Positions 44,475 through 52,986 are shown, counted from the first letter of the stretch. The stretch: DNA of 64,000 nt from Methylomonas montana (GCF_030490285.1 NZ_CP129884.1:1116001-1180000), one strand, 5' to 3'. The notes: generated by a model from the sequence alone, not told the origin. A program made the numbers and translations.

Positions 44475-44559
44475 CATGGAACTCAACCGTAGCGCGGTTA
44501 TAAATGCGGTTTTGTTTTTTCAGCTTTCCAGGCCGCGCCCGGTTAGCTCTACGTTAGGG
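44469..44559 (+). other. attC-like integron recombination site
   Basis: CTAACATGGAACTCAACCG (44471-44489) folds back on CGGTTAGCTCTACGTTAG (44540-44557), with one extrahelical C as in attC L'' arms. GCGCGG (44492-44497) pairs with CCGCGC (44533-44538). The loop is about 35 nt. The outer boxes GGCTAAC and GTTAGGG each differ by one base from the consensus RYYYAAC/GTTRRRY. The stop codon of the preceding gene lies in the left box and the next gene starts 7 bp after the right box. No integrase is in the window. Confidence 0.68.
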
Positions 44560-44566
44560 GGTCAGC

Positions 44567-44968
44567 ATGGACACAGTTTCAATTAAGTCATGTGACGATT
44601 CCACGACTCTCAGCTTTCGGTTGTCGAGGCGCACAAGCGATGCAATCGAATTTGTTGCATCGCTTACTGGAGCGCCATTTGTTGGAGAGGTTCAGTCAAC
44701 TACATATTTTTCGGGTCCACCTACCATCTTATTCCGAGAAATGGCTGAATCATGGAAAGGATGGAAAGGGGAGAAAGTATGGTCAGCGCTTGACGGTGAA
44801 CTTAGTCTTTCGGCTACAAGCACATCACTAGGCCACATTAGTTTGAAAATTGAAATGGTTGGTCAGTCCGGTGATTTTAGGCTTTATGCCATTCTTGGTT
44901 TGGAAGCTGGTCAGCTAGAGGAGATATATAAGAATGTCAGTGTTGTATTCCCGCTCAATAACCGCTAA
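44567..44968 (+). CDS. DUF6228-like protein in a cassette
   Basis: 133 residues, no signal peptide. The central block LFREMAESWKGWKGEKVWSA and the following LDGELSLSATSTSLGHISLKIEM fit the DUF6228 pattern (FFxxLAxxWxGWxGEKxWxSLEGEL...GHV.L.V). These small cytoplasmic proteins have no assigned function and are often found with SUKH-type genes. Its TAA lies in CGCTAACG (44963-44970), which looks like the left box of a second attC whose right half was replaced by copy 2 of the 240-bp element. Confidence 0.7.
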   Translation: MDTVSIKSCDDSTTLSFRLSRRTSDAIEFVASLTGAPFVGEVQSTTYFSGPPTILFREMAESWKGWKGEKVWSALDGELSLSATSTSLGHISLKIEMVGQSGDFRLYAILGLEAGQLEEIYKNVSVVFPLNNR

Positions 44969-44990
44969 CGAGCCCGCGTAGATACGATTA

Positions 44991-45230
44991 GGCCCATAGG
45001 ATGTGCTGAACAAAGTGAAGCACATCGGTCGCGTGATCGTTCGCATCGCGTAGAATTGCCACGGCTTATTTTAATGTCGGGTCTCGGCCCGACAGCCGAG
45101 ATACTTTCTTTTGCTCCGCCAAAAAAAAGTATCCAAAGACAAATCCGCCGGGAGCGGATTTGGACGCCATAGGCGCACGAAGTGCGAGCGCCTGGATGGC
45201 GCGAGTCAGCAGGCCACCCGGATGCCGCTT
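44991..45230. repeat. ~240-bp intergenic element, copy 2
   Basis: Near-identical to 43571-43808 with one extra A in the A-run. It begins about 20 bp after the stop of the DUF6228 gene, inside what should be that cassette's attC site. Its tail continues as GGCATAGGGGG ... CATCCCGATTG, similar to the tail of copy 1 at about 43933-43970 but without the nested palindrome. Confidence 0.85.
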
Positions 45231-45340
45231 TGATCCTGCGCTCGTCGCGGCATAGGGGGATAAAACCATCCCGATTGCTCGGTAGTACGGAATAAGCGTA
45301 AGTGTTTCCGGCATTGATCTGGTTCCGAATAAAAAAGTCG

Positions 45341-45700
45341 GACAAATTTTGTTAAACGGGGAGATTCGCTGGCGCAACCGCCGAGCTATTTTCTCGATCA
45401 TTCTCCAAAATAACTCGGGCATTCTCGCGGCGAGCTCGAGCGTTGGAGTAATTTTGTGCAATCGCCGAGCTCTGAACCAGAACGGCCGACAAATTTTGTA
45501 GAACGATGGAGTTCATTGGCAGAACGACCAAGCTTTTTTCTCGGCCATTCTCCAAAATAACTCGAACATTCTCACTGCGAGCTCGAACGTTGGAGTAATT
45601 TTGTGCAATCGCCGAGCTCTGAACCAGAACGGTCGACAAATTTTGTAGAACGATACGGTTCGCTGACGCAAGCAGCCACGGTTTTCGCCTTTTCGGCCAT
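45341..45700. repeat. 147-bp tandem repeat, 2.4 copies
   Basis: The motif GACAAATTTTGT recurs at 45341, 45488 and 45635, exactly 147 bp apart, and the units between are about 85-90% identical (shared CTCCAAAATAACTCG, GCGAGCTCGA, TTGGAGTAATTTTGTGCAATC, GAGCTCTGAACCAGAACGG in order). 147 is a multiple of three, and on the minus strand (45352-45735) the frame stays open and would give a 49-residue repeat. I do not call it a gene, as there is no visible ribosome-binding site. It is not a CRISPR: the units are long and have no spacers. Confidence 0.85.
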
Positions 45701-45727
45701 GCAGGCTGTTCAAATTCTCTGTTGATC

Positions 45728-45776
45728 TGGACCATCCTGGTGCAAATCAGCCGAAATTCGGTTGCATCTGGTGCAA
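45728..45776 (+). promoter_or_regulatory. NtrC-type enhancer (full site plus half-site)
   Basis: TGGACCATCCTGGTGCA (45728-45744) matches the NtrC consensus TGCACCA-N3-TGGTGCA at 13 of 14 fixed positions. A second TGGTGCA (45769-45775), within TTGCATCTGGTGCAA, lies exactly 31 bp further on, three helical turns, so dimers on both would face the same side. Distances to the predicted transcription start are about 130 and 97 bp, as at glnA-type enhancers. Confidence 0.7.
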
Positions 45777-45837
45777 TTTTTCCGGCCTATCATCAGCCAT
45801 AAACAACACAAACTCAGGAAATTAAAGGCATCGGCCA

Positions 45838-45856
45838 ATTGGCATCAACCTTGCTT
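45838..45856 (+). promoter_or_regulatory. Sigma-54 (-24/-12) promoter
   Basis: TTGGCATCAACCTTGCTTT: the -24 GG (45841-45842) and -12 GC (45853-45854) have the strict 10-bp spacing, with TTGGCA and TTGCT matching the YTGGCAC-N5-TTGCW consensus at all but two positions. The predicted start is near 45866. It points away from any gene start and toward a terminator 80 bp on. Confidence 0.8.
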
Positions 45857-45865
45857 TATTCAAGT

Positions 45866-45943
45866 TGTGTTGTTACTCCTATCTGTTCTCATGTGTGGAC
45901 GTGGCGCCCGAATTGATAAAACTCAATCAGGGCGCTTTTTTTT
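45866..45943 (+). ncRNA. Candidate NtrC/sigma-54-dependent small RNA
   Basis: Transcript expected from the -12 element to the terminator, about 78 nt. It holds no open frame with a ribosome-binding site. The 5' part contains an unpaired pyrimidine stretch GTTACTCCTATCTGTTCTC, with CTCCT complementary to ribosome-binding sites, and the 3' part is one strong hairpin with a T-run, as in Hfq-type small RNAs. The next gene on this strand is far away and the nearest gene, yjdM, is convergent, so it is not a leader. Functional parallels are NrsZ and CrcZ, sigma-54-driven small RNAs of Pseudomonas; I see no evidence of homology to them. Confidence 0.65.
45904..45943 (+). terminator. Strong terminator of the small-RNA unit
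   Basis: GCGCCC (45904-45909) pairs with GGGCGC (45930-45935), with an inner ATTGA/TCAAT stem, followed by eight T (45936-45943). Confidence 0.9.
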
Positions 45944-45979
45944 GTCCGCCGGAATGTCGAGTGCAGCGGCAGATGCGGT

Positions 45980-46321
45980 TTAAGCTTTTTTCACGAATTC
46001 CGATTTCAGCTTCATCGCGCCGATGCCGTCGATTTTGCAGTCGATGTCATGATCGCCGTCGACCAACCGAATGTTTTTAACGCGTGTGCCGACTTTGACG
46101 ACCAGCGACGAGCCTTTCACTTTCAGGTCTTTAATCACGGTGATGCTGTCGCCGTCTTGCAGCACGTTACCGTGGGCGTCTTTAACGACTTTGGCATCGT
46201 CGCCGGTTTCGGCGCTGGCGTCTTGCGACCATTCGTGGGCACATTCCGAACAAATGTTCATATTGCCGTCGTTATAAGTATATTCCGAGCCACATTTCGG
46301 GCAGTTGGGTAAATCGCTCAT
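45980..46321 (-). CDS. yjdM: Zinc-ribbon YjdM/PhnA family protein
   Basis: 113 residues. The N-terminal zinc ribbon [10 protein letters not shown] ... [10 protein letters not shown] is followed by the PhnA-type domain ([60 protein letters not shown]). This is the YjdM family, once linked by name to alkylphosphonate use although that link is not supported. It is short, cytoplasmic and of unknown function. It converges on the small-RNA unit, whose terminator lies 36 bp past its stop. Confidence 0.93.
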   Translation of the reverse strand: MSDLPNCPKCGSEYTYNDGNMNICSECAHEWSQDASAETGDDAKVVKDAHGNVLQDGDSITVIKDLKVKGSSLVVKVGTRVKNIRLVDGDHDIDCKIDGIGAMKLKSEFVKKA

Positions 46322-46477
46322 GGTTATATCCGTTTGCTTGATAAGCTGTGAGACAGCTGGGTTAATATGAAAAATTTAGCAACAGCGCTCAGGTGGTGTT
46401 GTCGAGTCGAACTTGGCAGTTAGAGGGCTGAATAAGCAGCTCTCCCGTCGCAGTTGCTAGATTTTTTGGGGTTTAAT

Positions 46478-46501
46478 ACCCTGTCCGGATGAGGACAGGG
46501 T
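46478..46501 (-). terminator. Hairpin after purM
   Basis: ACCCTGTCC (46478-46486) and GGACAGGGT (46493-46501) form a perfect 9-bp stem 14 bp past the purM stop. No T-run follows on the minus strand, so it may stabilise the 3' end and leave termination to another signal. Confidence 0.5.
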
Positions 46502-46514
46502 GGGTAACAGGAAA

Positions 46515-47558
46515 TCAGGAATAGACGACCCGAGGCTTGTCTTCGCCAGCGACGATTTCGCCGATGCTGAACGCGGATTCGCTTTGTTGTTTCAGGATTT
46601 CCAGGGTGGCGGCTTCGTCTTGCGCCGCGACGCAGACGATCATGCCGATGCCACAGTTGAAGGTCACCAGCATGTCGGCTAATTCGACGTTGCCTTGTTG
46701 TTGCAGCCAAACGAAGATTTCCGGTAATTGCCAGGCGGATAACTCGATATTGGCGTTCAGGCCAGCCGGTAAAACCCGCGGCAGGTTTTCGGTGATACCG
46801 CCGCCGGTAATGTGGGCCATGGCGTGCACCGGCACGGTTTTCAGCAATTCCAGCAAGGGTTTTACGTAGATGCGGGTCGGTGTCAGCAGGGTTTCGCCCA
46901 GCGGTTTGCCATTGACTGCGTCGCTCCAGGCCAGGCCGCTGCGAGCGACGATTTTGCGTATCAACGAGTAGCCATTGGAGTGTGGGCCGGACGAGGCGAG
47001 CGCGATTAATTTATCGCCGGCTTGCACCAGGCTGCCGTCGATGATGCGTTCTTTTTCGACGATACCGACGCAGAAGCCGGCCAAGTCGTAATCGCCGTCC
47101 GCATACATGCCGGGCATTTCGGCGGTTTCGCCGCCGACCAGTGCCGCGCCGGCTTGTTCGCAGCCTGTGCCGATGCCTTCTATGACGCTGGCGGCGGTGT
47201 CGACTTCCAGTTTGCCGGTGGCAAAATAATCCAGGAAAAACAAAGGCTCGGCGCCTTGCACGACGATGTCGTTAACGCACATCGCCACCAGATCGATACC
47301 GACGCTGTTGTGGATGTTTAAATCCAGCGCCAGTTTTAATTTAGTGCCGACGCCGTCGGTGCCGGAGACCAAGACGGGTTGTTTATAGCGGTCCAGCGGT
47401 AATTCGAACAGCGAACCGAAGCCGCCTAGGCCGGCCATCACGCCCGCATTACGGGTTTTGGCCGCGATGGGTTTGATGCGTTCGACTAAAGCGTTGCCGG
47501 CTTCAATATCGACGCCCGCGCTCTTATAATTCAGGCGGTCTTGTTGTTGTTCGCTCAA
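46515..47558 (-). CDS. purM: Phosphoribosylformylglycinamidine cyclo-ligase
   Basis: 347 residues. AIR synthase, fifth step of purine synthesis. Conserved segments: [69 protein letters not shown] and [16 protein letters not shown]. It starts with TTG (47556-47558) preceded by AGAGG. purN, often next to purM, is not adjacent; a divergent DUF2066 gene is, which is a common arrangement. Confidence 0.96.
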   Translation of the reverse strand: MSEQQQDRLNYKSAGVDIEAGNALVERIKPIAAKTRNAGVMAGLGGFGSLFELPLDRYKQPVLVSGTDGVGTKLKLALDLNIHNSVGIDLVAMCVNDIVVQGAEPLFFLDYFATGKLEVDTAASVIEGIGTGCEQAGAALVGGETAEMPGMYADGDYDLAGFCVGIVEKERIIDGSLVQAGDKLIALASSGPHSNGYSLIRKIVARSGLAWSDAVNGKPLGETLLTPTRIYVKPLLELLKTVPVHAMAHITGGGITENLPRVLPAGLNANIELSAWQLPEIFVWLQQQGNVELADMLVTFNCGIGMIVCVAAQDEAATLEILKQQSESAFSIGEIVAGEDKPRVVYS

Positions 47559-47639
47559 TGTTAGCCTCTTGTTAAAGTTAAGGTTGAAACGACCGATATT
47601 GTACTATAGTTCCCATTAATGCACTGTCAGGGTAGATTT

Positions 47640-48470
47640 GTGATCGATGTTTTTATGAAGGGTAAATCGGGATTTTTAAAGCTGTTATGGCTGGGCTTGC
47701 TATGCCATTCGCCGATTTCGAGCGCGGTTGAAGTAAAAGGTTTGTACGAGATAGAGCTGATTGCCAACAGTCAATCGGCCGAAGACAGAACCCAAGCCAT
47801 CAAACAGGCCATGTACGCGGTGTTGAGCCGGGTGCTGGTGTCAGAGGACATATCCAGGATTCCGGTGGTGCAGCAGGCTTTAGCCAGCGCGCAGAACTAT
47901 GTCAAACAATCCCAATATTCGCTGATTTCCACTGACGAGCAGCCGGACACCGAGGCGCGCTTACTCAGGGTGCAATTCGACGAAGACCAGGTGATGGAAG
48001 TGATGCGTAAAAGCCAGGTGGGCATCTGGAGCGAGATCAGGCCGCAGACCTTGGTTTGGCTGGTCGTCGACGATGAAGAAGGGCGGCGGTTTTACAATGC
48101 CGACATCATGCCTGAGTTGGAGAGCGCTTTGGCTTTTGCCTCGAAGCTGAAAGGAGTGCCGATGATTTTTCCGATGCTGGATCTGGAAGAACAGCAAAAA
48201 ATTTCGGTCAGCGAAGTGTTGGGCGCCGATTCGCGGAACTTATTGGCAGTGTCTGCTCGCTACGAAGTCACATCCATCATGGCCGGTCGCATCGTCAGCA
48301 AATCCGGTTGCTGGCAGGGCGAATGGGCGTTTTATTTTGACGGCAAGATCAAGCAGTGGAATAGCCCTTGTTTGCCTTTGAAGGCGGCTGTCATAGCCGG
48401 CGCACAAGGCGCCTACGATGTGTTATCCAATTATTACGGCGTTAAACCGGAACCGTCAGCCGCCCACTAG
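47640..48470 (+). CDS. Exported DUF2066 protein
   Basis: 276 residues from GTG 47640, with AGGGT about 7 bp upstream; ATG 47619 and ATG 47655 are in-frame alternatives. A signal peptide (FLKLLWLGLLCHSPISSAVE) is followed by LYEIELIANSQSAEDRTQAIKQAMYAVLSRVL, the DUF2066 hallmark, and PQTLVWLVVDDEEGRRF later on. This periplasmic family is regularly divergent from purM. Function unknown. Its 3' end overlaps the convergent membrane-protein gene by 15 bp. Confidence 0.85.
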   Translation: MIDVFMKGKSGFLKLLWLGLLCHSPISSAVEVKGLYEIELIANSQSAEDRTQAIKQAMYAVLSRVLVSEDISRIPVVQQALASAQNYVKQSQYSLISTDEQPDTEARLLRVQFDEDQVMEVMRKSQVGIWSEIRPQTLVWLVVDDEEGRRFYNADIMPELESALAFASKLKGVPMIFPMLDLEEQQKISVSEVLGADSRNLLAVSARYEVTSIMAGRIVSKSGCWQGEWAFYFDGKIKQWNSPCLPLKAAVIAGAQGAYDVLSNYYGVKPEPSAAH

Positions 48471-48956
48471 GCTATAAATGCTGTAAGCTCCGCCATAGGT
48501 GGTCAGAAAATAAATTAAGGAAATCACGAAACTAGCCGGGGTGTTGATCCGCAATACATCTTTGAATATCCGCGCAATGATGATCATGTCCCAAAGCAGA
48601 AACAGCGCTAGCGTCGAGTAGCTGAGAGTATCCTCAGCCACCGTGACCCAGAACACAATCGGTACCAGAAATATCGCCACGACGTTCTCGCAAAACAAGA
48701 TGGCCGAGGCGACTTGCACATAGGCATGGGAGGTTCGATTCAGCCACAAAACCACGGCGATAAACGCCAGCGTCAAGCCGGTTTCCAGCAACACCTCGAA
48801 AATCGAATCGATGTCGTCGGACATGTTGAACTGGATAAAAAACACCGCGATGAAATAAAAAATCGCATTGTGTTTAAAGAATCGCGTCGATCTGGGCAGG
48901 TCCAAGACCGAGACATTGAGCCAGCATAGCGGGAAATAATGTCTGATGATGTCCAT
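48456..48956 (-). CDS. Small integral membrane protein, unknown function
   Basis: 166 residues with about four to five hydrophobic segments (IFYFIAVFFIQF, LLETGLTLAFIAVVLWL, AILFCENVVAIFLVPIVFWV, LALFLLWDMIIIARIF, SFVISLIYFLTTYGGAY). I do not recognise the family. It follows the dynamin-like gene by 21 bp on the same strand, so the two are likely co-transcribed and may work together at the membrane. Confidence 0.7.
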   Translation of the reverse strand: MDIIRHYFPLCWLNVSVLDLPRSTRFFKHNAIFYFIAVFFIQFNMSDDIDSIFEVLLETGLTLAFIAVVLWLNRTSHAYVQVASAILFCENVVAIFLVPIVFWVTVAEDTLSYSTLALFLLWDMIIIARIFKDVLRINTPASFVISLIYFLTTYGGAYSIYSLVGG

Positions 48957-48977
48957 GGCAATACCTTGAGATCGTGG

Positions 48978-50345
48978 TTAGTTGTCCTCTTGATCGTTGT
49001 ACGGATAGGCGTCGTACTGACTGCGATATTCCTGTGTTTGGCCATGGCTAAACTGATCGTTTAAGGCTTGCACTAAATCTTTGCTTTGCTCGATTAGAGT
49101 GGCCAGTTTTTTGCGAGTTTTCTTGTTTTTACCGACCGGGTCGGTGATAGGCATTAAAATTCGCCAGAAGCTTAGGCTTTTTTCAAACAGGCCGGCCAGA
49201 TCCTCGGTGAGGTTCAACTGTTTTTGGCGTTTGTGTAAATGCTTGATCAGGAATTTGGCATGTACGCGGCTGACGACCAGATGCAGCGGCGTCAGGATAG
49301 CGATTAGCGCCAGCAGGATGGCGGGACCGATAAATGGATCAATCAGCAGTTCGAGGATGCCGACCGCGATTTCGGCAAACAGCATCAACATCACGATAAA
49401 GCTCAGCACGATCAGCGTTGAGGCATTGCAGCGATCCTTCCAAGTGGTTAACGCCTCTTCCACTTCCGGCATGATCACATCGTCGATCGCGCGGATGCTG
49501 TTTTCGAGTGTGCCGAGTATCCGGTAAGAGCGATCATTATTGATGTTATTGAAGCGTTGGTCGAATAGCGCGGTATCGCCGGATTGCGACAACACGATGA
49601 ATTGGCCGGTATGGACGCCGAGTTCGGCCAGGCGTCTTTGCCAGGACGCGGCGATTTCCTGGCTTTTTAACGCATCCAGATTAATCTCGGAATGGTCGAT
49701 CACGAAAATGAATTTATTGGAATCCTGATGCGCAACGATGCTGTTCAGGGTGTCTTTGATCAAATCGGCATCGGCTTCGAATAAGTCGTTAAATACCAGT
49801 ACCAGATCAGAGATGCCGATCACGTATTTGCGCAACAGGCCGCTTACCGGATTTTCGGCGGCCGGATTCAATACCGGCGTATCGATGATCAGCTTGTTTT
49901 TCAGTTTGCCGCTGTTGGCTGTGACCAACTCTAAGTAGCTATTCAATTTGCTACCTTCGCCGGCGGCGACCAGATCAATCTCGCGGCCGATCTGATAAAA
50001 AGGTAAACGATGGTCGGCGTCCAGCGCGGTGCCAGGTAGCGTGGCAGTGTTGGTTTGCGGAGTGTATTGCAGGACGGTGAACTTATGGCGCGCGGTATGC
50101 AGCGGCGTACCCAGATAATGAGTGATGAAGTCCGATTTTGCCGGCGAGTAGCCGCCCAAGGTACTGATGATCGGCCACCAGCTGTTTTTGCGGGCAGTGG
50201 TTTCGTCGTTGTCGATCAAGCCCAGTTCGAATTCGATTTCATCCAAGTCCTGGAAGATCTTGGCGGCTTTTTGCAAGACCGGGTCCGTTGCCGCAAATTG
50301 TCTTTCAAGATTAGTTAGATGCTTACTTACCGTTTTATCCGCCAT
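48978..50345 (-). CDS. Degenerate dynamin-like GTPase, membrane-associated
   Basis: 455 residues, not firmly recognised. The layout resembles a bacterial dynamin-like or EHD-type GTPase: a short helical N-terminus, then STLGGYSPAKSDFITHYLG where the P-loop should be, then a G3-like strand LIIDTPVLNP, a LVLVFNDLFEADADL helix and FVIDHSE in place of NKxD. The P-loop Gly before Lys is Ala (GYSPAKS), and both G3 and G4 lack key residues, so GTP hydrolysis is doubtful. Two membrane helices (LIVLSFIVMLMLFAEIAVGIL; IGPAILLALIAILTPLHLVV) lie near residues 310-370. The C-terminal 90 residues are helical and charged. Confidence 0.65.
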   Translation of the reverse strand: MADKTVSKHLTNLERQFAATDPVLQKAAKIFQDLDEIEFELGLIDNDETTARKNSWWPIISTLGGYSPAKSDFITHYLGTPLHTARHKFTVLQYTPQTNTATLPGTALDADHRLPFYQIGREIDLVAAGEGSKLNSYLELVTANSGKLKNKLIIDTPVLNPAAENPVSGLLRKYVIGISDLVLVFNDLFEADADLIKDTLNSIVAHQDSNKFIFVIDHSEINLDALKSQEIAASWQRRLAELGVHTGQFIVLSQSGDTALFDQRFNNINNDRSYRILGTLENSIRAIDDVIMPEVEEALTTWKDRCNASTLIVLSFIVMLMLFAEIAVGILELLIDPFIGPAILLALIAILTPLHLVVSRVHAKFLIKHLHKRQKQLNLTEDLAGLFEKSLSFWRILMPITDPVGKNKKTRKKLATLIEQSKDLVQALNDQFSHGQTQEYRSQYDAYPYNDQEDN

Positions 50346-50522
50346 AAGATGTAAACCTTAGCTTCTTGTTATTAGGGTGATCAGACGGGCGGGAGTATAC
50401 ACCCATGGCTTTTAAACGAATAAAAAATCCTGCCGACGAATCATCGGCAAAATCGATTGGAGAGGATGCGGAGGAAGGCCGCTGTTTGGCGTATCGAGAG
50501 CGCCTGACAACGGCGGTTAAGC

Positions 50523-51944
50523 TTAGTCCCGAATATCCAGTTCCTTGATTTTACGGGTCAGGGTATTGCGGCCATAGCCCAATAACAGCGCGGCTTCGTG
50601 CTTTCTGCCGTGGGTATGATTCAAGGCCGCTTCGATCAGTAGCGTCTCCACGGAAGGGATGGCATGTTTGGCGATGTCGACTTTGCCTATCGATAATTGT
50701 TGTTTAACCCAGCTTTTAAACAGGCTTTCCCAATCGCCGGATCCGGTTTCGCCGGACGCACTATCGGCGCTGCCGTGGCTAAGTTCAGGCGGCAAATCCT
50801 CGATATGAATTTCCCGTCCGGACGCCATCACCGTCAACCAGCGGCAGATATTTTCCAGCTGCCGGACATTGCCCGGCCACTTCAAACCGCTTAAAAACGC
50901 TTCGGTTTCCGGTTTCAGGATTTTGATTTCAGTATTCAGTTCCTTGGCGCTTTGATACAAATAATGCCGCATCAAAAGGCCTATATCCTGACGGCGTTCG
51001 CGCAGCGGCGGGATGTGAATCCGAATCACATTGAGGCGGTGAAACAAGTCTTCGCGAAACCGGCCTTGCGCTACCAGCGCTTCCAGGTCTTGATGGGTGG
51101 CGGCGATGATGCGGACATTGACTTTCACCGAGGTATGGGCGCCGACCGGATAAAACTCGTTGTCGGCCAATACCCGCAACAAGCGGGTTTGCAATTCGGC
51201 CGGCATGTCGCCGATCTCGTCCAGAAACAGCGTGCCGTTATTAGCTTGTTCGAAGCGACCGATACGGCGGGCTTGGGCACCGGTAAACGCGCCTTTTTCA
51301 TGGCCGAACAATTCCGATTCCATCAAATCCTTGGGAATCGCCGCCATATTCAAGGCTATGAACGGTTGTTCGGCGCGCGGACTGTGACGGTGTAGCGCCT
51401 TGGCAACCAGCTCCTTGCCGGTGCCGGATTCGCCGTTGATCAGCACGGTGATGTGCGAACGCGCCAGCCGGCCGATCGCCCGAAATACTTCCTGCATGGC
51501 CGGCGCTTCGCCGATGATTTCCGGAGTTTCTTCGATAGTGGGCGGTGCCTGAACCGTATCGCTTTGGCGTTGTTTGCTGTGGGCGCAGGCGCGTTGCACG
51601 GTCTCGACGACTTCGGTGACATCGAAGGGTTTGGGCAGATATTCGAAGGCGCCGCCGTGAAAGGCCGATACGGCGCTTTCCAGGTCGGAATGCGCGGTCA
51701 TTACGATCACCGGCAAATCCGGATAACTATTTTGAATATTGCGCAATAGTTCGAAGCCGTCCATGCCGGGCATGCGAATATCGGTAATCAGTACATCCGG
51801 CAAGCCGCCGGGTAGCGCTTTCAGTAATTCGCTGGCGTTGGCAAAGCTTTGGGTATTCACGCCGGCTTTTTGTAAGGCTTTTTCAAGTACCCAGCGGATG
51901 GATTTGTCGTCATCGACTATCCAGACCTTGTCAGGTATTTGCAT
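50523..51944 (-). CDS. ntrC: Nitrogen regulation protein NtrC (NR(I))
   Basis: 473 residues. Receiver domain ([17 protein letters not shown]; phosphoacceptor in [13 protein letters not shown], about D55), AAA+ domain with Walker A GESGTGKE, an intact sigma-54 contact loop GAFTGAQAR, Walker [13 protein letters not shown], and a C-terminal Fis-type HTH ([24 protein letters not shown]). It activates sigma-54 promoters under nitrogen limitation. Its start overlaps the end of ntrB by 14 bp. It is the obvious candidate to act on the enhancer at 45728. Confidence 0.95.
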   Translation of the reverse strand: MQIPDKVWIVDDDKSIRWVLEKALQKAGVNTQSFANASELLKALPGGLPDVLITDIRMPGMDGFELLRNIQNSYPDLPVIVMTAHSDLESAVSAFHGGAFEYLPKPFDVTEVVETVQRACAHSKQRQSDTVQAPPTIEETPEIIGEAPAMQEVFRAIGRLARSHITVLINGESGTGKELVAKALHRHSPRAEQPFIALNMAAIPKDLMESELFGHEKGAFTGAQARRIGRFEQANNGTLFLDEIGDMPAELQTRLLRVLADNEFYPVGAHTSVKVNVRIIAATHQDLEALVAQGRFREDLFHRLNVIRIHIPPLRERRQDIGLLMRHYLYQSAKELNTEIKILKPETEAFLSGLKWPGNVRQLENICRWLTVMASGREIHIEDLPPELSHGSADSASGETGSGDWESLFKSWVKQQLSIGKVDIAKHAIPSVETLLIEAALNHTHGRKHEAALLLGYGRNTLTRKIKELDIRD

Positions 51945-52986
51945 GATACTTCTCCAAAGGTAAATAGATAGAAAACACGGTGTTGCCGGGCTCGCTCTCG
52001 CATTCGATCAAGCCGTTATGCTGATTGATCAAGGATTGAGCAATAGACAGGCCAAGTCCGGTGCCTTCGGCGCGGCCGGTGATCATCGGATAAAAAATTT
52101 GTCCCATCAGTTCTGGTTTGATGCCTGGACCATTGTCGATAATGTCGATTTTGACCGTCAGTTTGTAGCGCTTGCGGCCAATGGTCATATGTCGTTGCAC
52201 CCGCGTCTTCATGGTAATTACACCGTGGTTTTGTACGGCTTGTACTGCATTGCGGACGATATTCAGGATGGCCTGAATCAGCTGGTTTTTATCGGCAAAC
52301 ATTTCCGGGATGCTGGGGTCGTAATTGGTGTTTAGCGTCACCCCATGGCTGGTTTCCGCCGCGACCAAATGCCTGACCCGCTCCAGTACTTCGTGAATGT
52401 TTAATTGGCTTTTATGAGCTGGTTTGTTGGGGCCGAGCATCTTATCCATCAAATCCTGTAAACGGTCGGATTCGGCGATGATGATTTGGGTGTATTCCTT
52501 CAGCTCCGGATCTTGTAGTTCCAGATCCAATAACTGCGCCGCGCCGCGCAAGCCGCCCAGCGGATTTTTGATTTCATGCGCCAGGCCGCGCACCAGCATG
52601 CGGCTGGTATTTTGCTGTGCCAGCAACTGTTCTTCCTTGGTAATGCGCAGATGTCGGTCTACCTGTTGCAGTTCAATCAGGATTTCGCTGAGCTGGCCAT
52701 CTTCCAGCAATGGCGTGGCGCTGAGATTGACGGTAATCGACTGGTTGAGCCGTTCTAGGATTAATTCTCTATCGACCAGCGGCTCGTGCATATACAAACG
52801 CGGCAACAAATCGTTGAACAGGCTGTTGTGCGCAGTTTTGAATAATTTATGCGCCGTATTGCCGAGCAAATGCTTGGCGCTGTCGGCGAGCAGCATCTCG
52901 CCTGCGGGATTGATATAGGTCAGTCGCAAGTCTCTGTCGAACAGGAGGATTGCTTCGTTTAGGTGGTCGAGTATCTTTTTGTGCAC
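51931..52986 (-). CDS. ntrB: Nitrogen regulation histidine kinase NtrB (NR(II))
   Basis: 351 residues, soluble. An N-terminal PAS domain (LNEAILLFDRDLRLTYINPAGEMLL) is followed by HisKA with the phospho-His in RGLAHEIKNPLGGLRGAAQ (about H137) and an HATPase_c domain (ILNIVRNAVQAVQ, IIDNGPGIKPEL, EGTGLGLSIAQSLI). NtrB phosphorylates or dephosphorylates NtrC according to PII signalling. It begins with GTG (52984-52986). glnA is not in the window. Confidence 0.95.
   Translation of the reverse strand: MHKKILDHLNEAILLFDRDLRLTYINPAGEMLLADSAKHLLGNTAHKLFKTAHNSLFNDLLPRLYMHEPLVDRELILERLNQSITVNLSATPLLEDGQLSEILIELQQVDRHLRITKEEQLLAQQNTSRMLVRGLAHEIKNPLGGLRGAAQLLDLELQDPELKEYTQIIIAESDRLQDLMDKMLGPNKPAHKSQLNIHEVLERVRHLVAAETSHGVTLNTNYDPSIPEMFADKNQLIQAILNIVRNAVQAVQNHGVITMKTRVQRHMTIGRKRYKLTVKIDIIDNGPGIKPELMGQIFYPMITGRAEGTGLGLSIAQSLINQHNGLIECESEPGNTVFSIYLPLEKYHANT

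Noticed and set aside
45341-45700. CRISPR array
   Set aside because: The repeated unit is 147 bp and contiguous with no unique spacers, and no cas gene is present.
45352-45735. 127-codon minus-strand frame over the tandem repeat as a real gene
   Set aside because: It exists because the repeat period is a multiple of three; no start signals are visible. Kept as a repeat and raised as a finding only.
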